64,000 bases of DNA from Flabesymbios commensalis. Lineage: Eukaryota; Annelida; Polychaeta; Terebellida; Flabelligeridae. The stretch is taken from the NCBI GenBank assembly GCA_964017125.1, contig OZ024908.1:63129965-63193964 (forward strand), written 5' to 3'. Shown here piece after piece: positions 47,480-58,947 of the stretch (within the stretch, counting starts at the first letter, position 1; each line of letters opens with the position of its first letter). The position numbers and the translations under genes were made by a program. The notes under the pieces were generated by a model, which did no database searches, was not told where the DNA came from, and saw only the letters and a list, made by a program, of their open reading frames with translations.

Positions 47480-49845
47480 CTTCTTCACGCCAGTAGCTTA
47501 ATGGAGTGAGTCACTGGCGTTCAGTAAACAACTTAGAGATATGAAGGTTCTGTGTCTTTGATATTTTTGTTTCATGTTTTTCTCTGTAAAAGCTTTAATC
47601 TTATAGGCACTATAATAAACTATAATATGCCTGAGTGATTTTTGCAAGACTAAGTATAGCAGATTTAAGTGGATTTTCACCTCAGTGGCTCTGTAATCAA
47701 TCTGACAAAGAGAACGTGCTCCCTCGCCTTACATTAAAATATTTGCTACTTCAAACGGAAAATACAATGGAAAAGATGAGGCCAAATGAGAAATGACTAC
47801 GGTTGTTTGATGCTAATGTCAATAGCCCGACAACCCCCTTTCCGCTTAATGATCGTTTCATTACGGTATGGTTTGCAGTTGACAGCCTGCCACAGCACCA
47901 AAGCAATGTAGTCAATCCCTTTCTGCCCTCTATGGAGCTATCATTTTTTACATTATCTTAGTAGTAGTATTCTGGTCATTATCTCAGGCAATATGTGCTA
48001 TTTGCTAATGTACTTTTATCATTTTTCATAAACGCAAGATCTAAAAAATAAAAATGTTACTGTTGGGTTGTTTAACATGTGTAATCCATGATAGTTACAA
48101 ATTATATGACAAATCTCTGATACGAATATAGGAGTCACACAATTAATTAGGTTTTGACAAATTTATCAACACATTCTCAAAATTCAATAACAGTAACAGG
48201 TCACAAAATGTAAAATATTTTTAACCTGATATTATACGTAATAATAAATTTAACTGTAAAGAATTATAATTGTGCAAGAATCCTAAACATCCCAAAAGAT
48301 AAAGCAAATTCAAGATTTTTATTGGCTGACGGGCTGACTGGCCCACTTGCTTGCTTGTTTGTTTGATTGCTTGCTTGCTTGTTTGCTTACTTGCTTATTT
48401 AATTATACATTAGGTTCAATGAACGGCAGTACACTATGACAGGTTAACTGAGAACAGACAATATGCCTAACTAGCCCAGAAACCATAGTCATATAAAATA
48501 AGAGTGTCTGCTCTTTCGAACTATATGGGTTCATGCAGGGAGTGGTAAGACAAGCATGTGTTTTTCTACGTATTTAAACAGGAGCTGTTAGCTTCTGACC
48601 CTATTTTTTATTATCATATACGATAAACTTACAAGATGAACAGGTTTAATACACATCTGAGAGGATTATGTATGGAAAGTAAATGATGCATCGGATTAAA
48701 TATATCATTAATATTTTATTAATATTTATTATTCTTTTAATTTATGTGTATCAGTAGATATGCCAATATCTAGCGCTTGGATTAAACAGTATTGTAGTTG
48801 GAGACACGTAAATCTCGTTTATAGAGTAGGTTGATCATAATTGTTAAGCCATTATCCTTGATACACAGATCAGAACAGGTTAAGTTTCTGGGGATTTACG
48901 AACATTTATACGTGAACTCCATGTTCGACTGATAATTTTCCATAACCAAAGACACCTTTTCTAACCTCTTTAATCAGATCAGCAGCAGACACAATATCAA
49001 TTTTATCTGCAGCATAGGCCTATATAAGACTAAGGTCACATCCAAGTATGACGACCCAAGAACTAATAATGAAAATGTTATACTTTTTTATTTGTTGATC
49101 CTTTTTATTTTGACTTTCCAGAAAATACAAAATGCCCGCCAAAAAGAAAATATTTTTCATCTCACTTCATGGTAAATAAACATTATTTTCTCCATATACC
49201 TTTATATAAACATAAGAAACATTTGTGAGTCACATAATTTTCTGCTTGTAGTTGACAGAAAAAGATCACGTAACACATAAAATCACTGTTGTGGATGTCG
49301 TTCATTCACGTGATTTTCAGCATGTTCTATTACTTTCTGATTAAATTTATTATAATTGCAATTAGTTTTGTCATAAAGTGAGTAGTGAAGCATCTTACAT
49401 CTACTTTTTGTAATAATAAGGAAAACAATAAGAAACAAAATAAGGATAAACGAATAATAATAATTATAGGTAAGATTTGAAAATTAAAAAGGTACAGATC
49501 ATATCATTTAAAATTTGACGCGAACAAGCTGCACACTTTATTAGAAAACGTGAAAGTGTAAAATACAGAAAGGTAAAATAAACAGCAAAACGGCGAATCT
49601 TAAAGGTGTGATAGAGACAAAGATCAAGGATACCTGCATCAGGTGCCCACTAATAATGTAAAAAGCAACACACAAACAATCATTACTGAACTATAAAATA
49701 AGGACTGCTTACCAACGTCATCATGGTCATAGAGTGGAATCTCGCGGATAGAGCCACATAAAAATTATCAATGGAAAATTAGCACATTGTCTGGAAGGCT
49801 TTCAAAATATGTCATACAACCAGAAGATGCTCTCTCTCTCTTGTA
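47480..49845. other. Unassigned AT-rich sequence with a (CTTG)n tract
   Basis: No gene is recognised. A CTTG/TTTG tetranucleotide tract lies at about 48,346-48,397. Confidence 0.4.
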
Positions 49846-52555
49846 ATAGTCCACTGTCTTAGAGTCAATATTCAGAAGTAATGTTCATTTTTGGAAGAAA
49901 TCACCAAATTGGCACACATAATGTCTGATTTGTACTAATCACATCCTGATATAGGACACACCTTTTTGCAAAAGTCAACAGCGTCAAATTTCAGAAATAC
50001 AAAATGGCCGCCATCGGGGCAGGATATTATAGAAAATTGCCATATTTCTGTCAATAAGAGGCCGATGTATATATTTTTGGTATGCTTTCTGACATTTTTG
50101 GGCTGTCTGATAGATTGAGAGCATTCTTAGCTTCACCTAAAATATATTTCATTAGATAAATGTCGCGATTGTATTATTTGTAGCTAAACGTGCAAATAAA
50201 TGTCGGTAAGGAAAGATTTATGATTGTGGTTATTACCGTTTACTAATATCATCTTCTTAAGGGAATAAGCAAACATGCCATCAGAGGGGGTAAACTGGGA
50301 TTTGTGCTGTCAATGCCAAACTGATGGTGGTGGGGAGATGAGGTGTCAAACGTTCAGATAAAAGTGCCGGTTATATTTATATCTCTTTCAGCAGCACTTT
50401 CAGCACTGCACGTTGCAGGCAGTCACACACCAATGAACAGTATACATTATCGCACTATAGTAATGCTAATCTTCAAGAAACAATGATGATGAACAATGCG
50501 AAATTTCACAAAAGTCATCTGAACAAACTGAATCATCTAAATCGGAAGGGGAGGCAGCCTTATGAAAAAGTCGGAAACCCGGATATAATTTATAAGTCTC
50601 TTCTGTGGTATTGGTTGTGCTCCATTGTATTTGTTCTACTAGAATTTATTTATCTTCCACTTAAGGCATGTACCACTAATTTTGACTATGCTTGGATATT
50701 AAACTTGCATATGGTGACATATTTGCACATGAAACACTTTATCTTAAATAATATGTATGTCCTGGTATTATAACAGTGTAGTTTTCCTAAACCACATAGA
50801 GATCACACTATGAGTCAGTTTCGGCTTGAAAGTATTACCCTCTCAGAAACTGTATTAGCCTATATGTAATCGAAGATGAAGGTGATGGTCTATTGTACAT
50901 TCTTGAACTGACAGAACTATAACAATAGTAGGATTTATATAATGTTGTGCAGCAGTTCAAGAACACACACACCTTATTTACAGTAACGCATAGCGGCACA
51001 CATACCATGGATGAAGGGTCTCAGGGCCGACAAGAAGCTTTACATTGCATATGGAACACTTTTTAAGCCACTGGAAAAGGAGTTGCATGAACTGTATCTG
51101 AGTAACTGTGTTGATCATGATTCCAGTAACAATGGCTGAAATTGCCACTCAAGAGAGTTTCGATGGTGAATTTCCACTTGACGCACAAAAAAGTCTATGT
51201 TCCCCAAATTACAGGTTTATGTAGGCCAATACCATGCATCTGTCCTGACCGACAACAACCCAACACCATCTTCCGTCCCATCTGAAACAGTCTCCATCTG
51301 TTAACATAATAACAACAATTATAGGCACAATATTTTGCGCCACTTATCAACCACCATTAATCCTGCCACCATGTACATTGTTAATGCCCCCATCTTTCAC
51401 TTGTCAGTTATTCTAATATTATTTACAAAGTCCAGTTATCACTCTAGACCAGCCTCTTTATGCAATCGCAAATGCGATTAGGAGGGACCCAGCTACAGAA
51501 TTAAATGAACACACTTATATATTTATGAGGCCTCTATATTTAGAAATGTGTTTTGGAAAAACTGTTGGTTGACTGATTACGAGTCAGTGGCTGGACTAAG
51601 ATGCTAATTACTAATACGGAGGTGACCACATCATGTCGACCTGAGGCATATATAATGTACAAATGCACACATGTGACCAGGACACGTTATGCACACCAAA
51701 TCATTGATCTGTCACTTTTAATTTTGCAAAGGGAAGCATATATTTGGTACATACAAGTCTGCTAACAGAACGGCATTGAAATCCAATCATTTGAAGCTTG
51801 GAGTAATCAGAAAGAGCTAGCAGTGCCGCGTTCTAAGTACTGGCAAATAATATATATTTATTATAGAGATAGTATGTTGAAGATTGTGTATGTATTCTAG
51901 ACCATTACAAATTTACCAGCTCATTCATTTGCATAGGGGGGATGCTGTTGCTGAGTGCTTCCTTGCTATTGCATTTTTCTGATTAGATTTGACCAAAATT
52001 ACGAGCAACTCAACAAAGAACTAAAGATAAATGGTGGGAATCTCAATTTGAACGATGAATGCACCCGAAGTTGAAAGAGTGATCACAGAGTTTGAGGCGG
52101 GCATATCTTCATGTAAGGGCTTCGTTCCCAATCATCGAGATCAAAGCTCAATCGTCCGCAAGATGACACGAGAGCACGCACATTCAAAGAAGTAGCATTC
52201 AAAGAGGTGCATGGCTCTTTGATGTGTTATTTAAAGTTATTATTTAGATACAAAAAAGAAAATTATATATATGTGACAAAATAATCAAATGAATTTGCTC
52301 AAAGTACAATGTGTACCCAAGAATAAGATGAACAACAACATATATTAGACCAATCAGTTATTCAAACCCTGAGTCGTTCATGCAACCATGAATAATTTGA
52401 TACAAGAGTTTCACGAAATCATAAGCGCATATTAATCATTGCTCATGATACTTACATAATTATCATAGGGATACACAATTTACTGAGATTGAAACAGATA
52501 AAGTATAGATGACATTCGGAATGGGGAAGAAGTTCAGATAAGATATATTTATGTT

Positions 52556-52750
52556 TTAATTATTTGCAGCAGCATATCTCTCAATAAGTGCTCTCCCATC
52601 ACTTCGCGCTCTAACAAGATCTGATAACACATCATTCCTTTCAATTACAAGAAAAAGATCAGCATATGGAAAGTGGGGTACAAATCCAGATCTTACAGTT
52701 TTGTCATCATACTGTATTCCGCATCTTGCTCTCTTACATAAAATAGTCGG
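52556..52750 (-). CDS. Possible terminal exon, function unknown
   Basis: The minus strand carries an open frame ending KRARCGIQYDDKTVRSGFVP, HFPYADLFLVIERNDVLSDL and VRARSDGRALIERYAAANN before a stop. The composition is that of a globular protein and contrasts with the AT-rich neighbourhood. I cannot assign a family. It lies inside element E3, so it is either captured host sequence, the decayed end of the element's own gene, or chance. Confidence 0.25.
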   Translation of the reverse strand, partial: PTILCKRARCGIQYDDKTVRSGFVPHFPYADLFLVIERNDVLSDLVRARSDGRALIERYAAANN

Positions 52751-53839
52751 GCACGTCAACATATTATTTCCCAGTTATCCCGAGCCTTCGAATTCTTATC
52801 ACTAACCAAAACAGCCCTATGACAAAGCATATAAAAAGAATGACCATATCAATCTGGATACGTGTATGGACCATACCCTGTGGCCAAACAGATATTGCCA
52901 AGCACAAGCTCATATGGATGGACAGAGTCTGATCTTTGTGTGCATGTTACAAGATTTAGAAGGCCGCTGTGTGCACAGCTCGGTGTATATGTGGAGGTGG
53001 CTGCTATGGTCACCATGACTTATACATTCTATAAGGTTTTGTTGGTAGGCTGAACAGATTCAGATATCATTCAGTCCTGTGGTGATCTGATTTTACTGCC
53101 ATACTACCAACTTTACAATCATATTAGGACAACTTTTGCAGTGCACTAATAATATATGTTGTATTTTAAAGTATGCTAGAATAATTTTGAATTTTAGTAA
53201 TGGAAAATACACAAACGTATATGTTGCAACCAGTAAGTTACATGCTTTAACCCTGTAAGTATTTTTTATTCCAAACTGATATCACCTTAGATATCTACCA
53301 TTGCTTGTAAAACTGATACTGAATACACTATTTCGCCCCACATTTGATACATTTGAATGTATGCTATTCATTACTGTTTTCTGCATGATTATAATTTCAT
53401 ACCTCCTCCCAAAAGTTTAAAATTATATACTAACTCTCTGTACATGTATATATAATACACTTCCAAAAAATATTAATGTAGGTCTCTATAGATAGCTGAT
53501 TCCTGACTAATCAAGCTATATTGCTTTTTTGTGCAGAAATTAGGATGTTGACCTTATGACCTTGATACTAAGATCCTAGGGATAGATGGAGCACTAGAGT
53601 TCTTAATAAAAAAAATACAATCTTGTAAATCAATGGAGCTTATTCCACAACCGAAAAATAACATACAAAATCAGTTTGTTTATTATTTCCAAATTATCGT
53701 TTTAAGCAACATGCTTATGACCTTAAACCCTTTTTGTGTGTTTTTCTTCTTAAATCAAAAATAAAATCTATCTAATCAATGCAGCATATCTAAAATTATC
53801 AAAAAATAAATGTAAAATCAACTAAATTTTACAACTAGT

Positions 53840-54210
53840 GACAATAGTGTATTTTATTCAATATTTTTGGCGACCATTTTGAATTTATGCAAATTGGGAG
53901 TGTCAACGAATCCAAAAATGTGTGTCCTATATCTAATACTATCAACAACTAATACATAATCAACTATATTTGCCAAATAGTAGCTTATATGTGACAATAG
54001 TGTATTTTATTCTATATTTTTGGCGGCCAATTTGAATATAATTTATGCACATTAGAGGTGTGAACGTATTTAAAAATGTTAAATCAACCAAATTTGTCAA
54101 ATAGTAGCTCATATGTGACAATATTGTATTTTATTTCATATTTTTGGCGGCAATTTTGAATTTATGCAAATTAGGAATGTTAACGAATTAAAAAATGTGT
54201 GTCCTATATC
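53840..54210 (+). repeat. Three diverged ~125-150 bp repeats at the right end of E3
   Basis: Each unit contains GACAATAGTGTATTTTATT (or a close variant), ATATTTTTGGCGG(C/A)C, TTTGAATTTATGCA and AAAAATGTGTGTCC or a relic of it. The GGCGGCC box is therefore part of the repeated unit. Confidence 0.85.
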
Positions 54211-54309
54211 AGGATATTATGATAAGTGTAGTGCTAGGGGCATCTGGGCCAAATTTGGTGATTTCATCAAAAAATGAACATCAAAACCTCTAAGACAGTG
54301 GACTATAAA

Positions 54310-55585
54310 GGCAAAATGAAATAATTCGCAAGGATATATTTTCTGGTTCTTTTCCTCAGGTGGTGTCTATCACATTTTGTTCAATATACATAATTTCAGT
54401 GATTATGATTCTACGTAGCAACAAAAGGACCACCAAGCTTAGACCACAGCGTACGTCGCCGATCATTTTATCAGCTTACAAAGAACGTGGGACCATAGAT
54501 TATGTAAATGCACTGCGCTTGGTCTGCCCTTTTCAGATATCTGTGTGGATATTTTATAGGGCACGTGGTCTTATATGGGTAGGGCGCGTGGGTAGAATAA
54601 GCCATCGGGGCTGGTCCTAACACTGCGAACACGATACTTTGATTGAAGTTTGACCCAAAGACCCCGACGCTTGTAGGTCACCACGTGGTGCATGCAGTGG
54701 GTACAGCCATATTTGTACGTCGCTTCGGTTGAAACGAAATATTTCCAAGAATTGTACGCGACTCTATGAAGATCTATAACATTCGTCCAAAGAAGTGGGT
54801 GACTGAAATAAATAGTGTAATAATAGACCTACAAATAAATAGTCTAATAATGGACATACAACAGTAACGTTAGATAATACGATTGCGTCGAATTAGTGTT
54901 TTGTTTTAAGCCATGATAATTGACGATGCCTCGATCACATGTCAATCGTCGTCGTTTGACCATGCTTGCCCAGCTACACAGAATCACATCACTAACGCAT
55001 ATGAACGCATACATGTACATGCCAGACGACCGCCAGAAACACGTAGGGCGCGCTAGAACAACGTCATATCAACGCTAAATACGTTTGCTTTGTATTACAT
55101 GGCTGCCCGTTGAGGGGCCGAGCAGTCACGGGCAACGCGCCTGCCCTACGCTGCATGAGCGCCGGAAGCAAAGCTGGGAACACGCCGCCAGTTCGTCCAG
55201 CGCTCAAGCAACAGGCTGTGACTATGTTTTTTATGCAGCTTAAACCTTAGAGCTCTGAAGAACGACATTTTATTTTTAATCATTTGAGGTGGTTTTTCAC
55301 ACGATACACGGCTTTAAGTGCAAAATTTGTTTTTAATTTGTCAAAATTAAGTCCAAACATATAATGTTATCATAAATTTAGGACACATTTTTTTTCTTAA
55401 AAATGGCTACATATGTACAAAACAAACTGATAAAAGTTACTATTATCGTCGACATTAACATTATAGGGTTTAATGCGCAAGCAGCATTCGCACTTTCCGT
55501 TGGAAACACGCTGTGCATTCGCTACCAGCTTGAGGTTTTTTTCACATTCCAGACTCAAATTGTTTTTTTTTAATTTTTTATGGGT
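54310..55585. other. Unassigned sequence
   Basis: No gene is recognised. The G+C content is higher around 54,900-55,200, without a convincing frame. Confidence 0.35.
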
Positions 55586-55589
55586 GGAC

Positions 55590-55920
55590 TTTGCGTCGTT
55601 TATGTGTGACTGGGACAAACCTCGGTTTTCCTTCATCGAATTTAGAGCCTGTGCTCTACTTTTGCCTAACGTTAGTCTGGCGCTGCTCTGACGTTCTTCT
55701 GGCGGATACATTCACACATCAAAAAACGCTCATATTTTTGAACATGCAGAAAATGTGCGCATTGGTTGACGCACACGAAAAATGAAAGACGTTCATCAGG
55801 CGTTCTCGTCAAATCATCAACGAATTCTGACGCACGCCCAGCAAATCACAACGCATTGACCAAAATTCGTCATTCTTTGTGCGCTGGACGTGCGTGATGG
55901 TATGTGTGACTGGGCCTTTA
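55590..55920. repeat. Stretch bracketed by TATGTGTGACTGGG
   Basis: TATGTGTGACTGGGAC near 55,600 and TATGTGTGACTGGGCC near 55,902 stand in the same direction around sequence rich in GACGCAC/AACGC words (GTTGACGCACACG, CTGACGCACGCCC). It is a probable MITE or solo repeat of unknown type. Confidence 0.4.
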
Positions 55921-55940
55921 GTGATATGGCTTGAAAACCA

Positions 55941-56049
55941 CCCAACAAACACGACGCATTGACCCAGTGCTGGTTTTATGTTGGACCACCGTCTGTGACG
56001 CTGGCCCAACGTAAAACCAGCATTGGGTCAATTCGTGGTGTTTGCTGGG
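55941..56049. mobile_element. CCCAGCAAACAC MITE, variant core
   Basis: It is a 109-bp palindrome with ends CCCAACAAACAC and GTGGTGTTTGCTGGG. The core is GGACCACCGTCTGTGACGCT in place of the CGTCGAAGACG type. CA stands outside both ends. Confidence 0.9.
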
Positions 56050-56107
56050 CAGTGGGCGAGCAGACTGAGTGACCACTCAAGTGAAAGAACACACCTGCGT
56101 CCCCCAA

Positions 56108-56214
56108 TAAGCAAACACTAACCATTTTGTATAACATTTGTACAACGTCATCCTAACGTCTTCGACGTTGAGTCAACATTGTACGAATGTTATACAAATG
56201 CTTTGTGTTTACTA
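56108..56214. mobile_element. CCCAGCAAACAC MITE, eroded ends
   Basis: GCAAACACTAACCATTTTGT and its facing arm, ATACAAATGCTTTGTGTTTA, enclose the CGTCTTCGACG core. The outermost CCCA/TGGG bases are lost. Confidence 0.85.
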
Positions 56215-56510
56215 TGAAGCTTCAAAGACTGCAGTTTACCGTTGGGGCAGCGTTGGAAAAATGGTAGAAGCGCTAGCCCAACTGTAATTGAGCATATTGA
56301 GCCGGTTGGATAATGACAATTAAGGCCTTTAATGGCATACACAGCTATCAAATCAGGAGCAGCACTGCCACTTGGTATTCCCTTGGCATTACACGCGTCT
56401 TTTCCTGTGTGTCTCAGTTGTCCCAGTAAACACAAATTAGCTGCATGCATAACACTTGTACAAGGGTAGTCCAACGTCGAAGAGGTTGGGCCGCCGTTGT
56501 ACGAATGGTA

Positions 56511-57699
56511 GGGGGAAGTGCCCGAATATGAGCACCTTAAGGAAAACAGCCACCAGTAACTTTATTATATTATCTGGACATTTTAAATTGATGTATATAA
56601 TATCATATCCATACTCTTTAACTGAAACAGTTTTTCTCTCTTGATTCAATGCAAAAAAAAAAATATAAAACAAAAATAATATTTGTGCTAAATGGCTCAT
56701 AATAGGCACTACCTATCTTAACCCGTTTGTGACGAGCCCCGGAGATCTCCGTGATTTAGGGAGACCATTCAGATACGAGGCCCGGAGATCTCCGGGTTTG
56801 ATTACATGAGATAACTATGACGTCATAAAATAATCTCGTATCAGAAGCAGCTCAGTAGCATAATAATCTCGTGTTCAACGGGTTAATATGAGCATGTATG
56901 TTAACTATTACGACTATTGATTCAAAATATCACCACATGAAAGTAATCATTAACTTGATTGTAAAAATAGCTTTCGATTGTGAAACAAGGCATTGCTGAG
57001 CGTACATAGGCATATCAAATCAACTCAAAATATGATCATTTAAAATTTTCATAGACAAATAAAATCCTGAAATTTTACATATCAGAATGGGTGCGCCTAA
57101 TATGAGCACCACAACCCGGGTGCCCCTAATATGAGCATACCTGTTTTCATCCTAACATATTTGGACTATTTTTTTAACCTTCAATATTATTATTGAGTAT
57201 GCATAAATGCTTCCAGAATTTTTTTTATTGAAACTATATCCAATTAACATAACAAATCACATTATTTCCCTAAAATCTCCCATTATGAGCATATGCTCAT
57301 ATTAAGAAAAACGTGGGTGCTCATATTAGGAAATAATGCACTTTTTGTTCGGGATGGCTTTCCATAACTTCAATCATGAATTAACCTGATTATCACACGA
57401 TTTATGACATGCCGACATGTTTATTGTGCAGAAAAAATCGCCATGACTTGAATACATTGAGTTTTTCATAATTTTCATCACTTTTAACATGCTACAAAAT
57501 TTGCTTTTTCAGCATCATTTATTTCATCTGCTCTTTGTGAAATGTTGTTCTATTCAAATTAACATATCATTGCTTTATTTTAATCACGTTTGGGTTACTG
57601 TAAATTTATATCAACAGTACTGCCGCCTGGTGATATGTAGTATAAGAAATATGGCCTATGCTCATATTAGGACCATGCTCATATTAGGCGTACTTACCC
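56511..57699. mobile_element. 1.19-kb TA-inserting element (Tc1/mariner-like ends)
   Basis: The left end GGGGGAAGTGCCCGAATATG plus AGCACC faces a right end that in reverse reads GGGTAAGTACGCCTAATATG plus AGCATGG. TA is duplicated (56,509-56,510 and 57,700-57,701). Words related to GCCTAATATGAGCA recur inside at about 57,090, 57,120 and 57,330. There is no transposase frame, so it is non-autonomous. It itself contains a TTAA element. Confidence 0.88.
56722..56882. mobile_element. 161-bp TTAA-flanked MITE (piggyBac-like)
   Basis: TTAA at 56,718-56,721 and 56,883-56,886 flanks CCCGTTTGTGACGAG at the left and CTCGTGTTCAACGGG at the right, an imperfect inverted pair. The middle has GCCCGGAGATCTCCGGG-type palindromes. 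TTAA plus CCC...GGG is the piggyBac signature. Confidence 0.88.
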
Positions 57700-57849
57700 T
57701 ATACAAATGTTTTGTGTTTGCTGAGGTTTGCCCAATACAACACAGACTTAGTACTTTTCATGGTGGGCAATTTTCTTTTGATACAGAATCAGGTATCCCG
57801 ACTATAACGAAACTGCACCTTGCTATTTATTATGGCCCCAATCTCATAA

Positions 57850-57927
57850 TTTGTCTCATTCACTGGCCCAGTTTGCCATATATGTGCACAAAGGTGACCT
57901 AAGGCCAGATTCATTTCATTTCATGTT
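57850..57927 (+). mobile_element. SINE (GGGGAGCC family) 3' fragment
   Basis: GGCCCAGTTTGCCATATATG followed by TGCACAAAGGTGACCTAAGG and an ATTCATTTCATTTCAT tail match the 3' third of the SINEs at 27,175 and 36,400. The tRNA head is missing (5' truncation). Confidence 0.8.
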
Positions 57928-57997
57928 TGTCTCATTCACAAAAATAAAACTGATAGCTCTATGAAACACACACATTATCAAGGGAAACTCATTTAGC

Positions 57998-58047
57998 TAC
58001 AGTTACTCATACAGTTACTCAGTTACTACAGCTACTCAGTTACTCAG
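57998..58047 (+). repeat. CAGTTACT minisatellite
   Basis: Five or so imperfect CAGTTACTCA/ACAGTTACTC units. Confidence 0.8.
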
Positions 58048-58049
58048 CA

Positions 58050-58850
58050 TATGATAAATATACTACTTTGACATGTTTGTATGATTCATGAAATTAAAAT
58101 GTCAATGAGTTGTCAGTTTCACCTCGTCTGTGTTATATTAATCTTTCTGATCAGTAAATGTTACGTCCCAAATTTTGAACTATGCATTTCGGTAATTAAC
58201 CCATACCCCCCCCCCCCCCTAATGTAATTTCATCGTAAGCATCCCGTAACACAGTTTATTCAGTATATTCTGGTGGTTTAACCCCCACACTGTTTGCACT
58301 CTAGCGTGTAAAATGTGTCAGCTGGGCGACACAATCTGTATGCCCCTTGTTGAAACCCGCATATGTTCAAACAAACTGACCGCGGCGTTTTAATATCGTA
58401 GGTTGCGAAAATACTATTTTAAGTGAATATTGACAGAAATAGAAATCATTTTTGTAAAGCTTCTTATGTGATGGCTGATTTTTTGGTAAGTGGAAGAGAT
58501 AACCCAGCTATTTCAAGCTCGATGATTACATCATTATATTGATTGTTAGTTCATATCATGTCAACGTGATAAGTTAGTGAAAATATTATGTTTTTTGGGG
58601 GAGAAGACAAAGTGTGTATACATTTTATTGATACAGTAATGGTCAAAAGTAATCTACCGTATAACTACATCATAATTGATGTTAGCATAATTATAAAAGG
58701 TTTTATTGACCGTTTGCATGATTGTCAACTTTGACATATTGGTCATTTTATTTCTTTTTTGTACGTTTTTTATGCGGCTCGATTCAGTTATGCGCTCGGT
58801 TGTCATTATCCAACGATTTTGAACAGTTTGGATCACTGCATATGTGTGCA
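58050..58850. other. Unassigned sequence
   Basis: No gene is recognised. There is a poly-C tract at about 58,207-58,219. Confidence 0.4.
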
Positions 58851-58857
58851 CCAAGGA

Positions 58858-58938
58858 AAGATATCGTCCGCTGCGGGTTTCGAGCCCGGTACTCGGGCTC
58901 TGAGTCAACAACGCTACCAATGAGCTATCCTGGCGCCA
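58858..58938 (-). other. tRNA-like SINE head
   Basis: The minus strand reads GGATAGCTCATTGGTAGCG (A-box region) and CCGGGCTCGAAACCCGC (B box with one changed base). The acceptor stem does not close, so it is a retroposon head or decayed tRNA rather than a working gene. Confidence 0.6.
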
Positions 58939-58947
58939 TGGTAATAT

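Larger units (their letters stand above)
49849..54303. mobile_element. Element E3: 4.5-kb long-TIR element (TA|GTC type)
   Basis: The ends GTCCACTGTCTTAGAG (left) and CTAAGACAGTGGAC (right) continue as ~115-bp inverted repeats sharing GAAATCACCAAATT and CCTGATATAGGACACAC. TA flanks both sides (49,847-49,848; 54,304-54,305). Subterminal GGCGGCC-type boxes face inward (50,002 at the left; 53,870, 54,022 and 54,147 at the right). The interior holds no recognised transposase. One possible exon lies at 52,556-52,750, and the rest is unassigned. Confidence 0.82.
56422..57726. mobile_element. CCCAGCAAACAC MITE split by a later insertion
   Basis: The left part (56,422-56,510, CCCAGTAAACAC to TTGTACGAATGGTA) and the right part (57,702-57,726, TACAAATGTTTTGTGTTTGC) join into the family consensus once the 1.2-kb insertion and one TA are removed. 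Confidence 0.9.

Noticed and set aside
50483-50773. 96-residue plus-strand frame with a hydrophobic stretch
   Set aside because: AT-rich by composition, no family resemblance, no splice context; it lies inside E3.
57489-57902. 137-residue plus-strand frame
   Set aside because: It crosses the boundary between the TA element and the MITE, so it cannot be an old gene.
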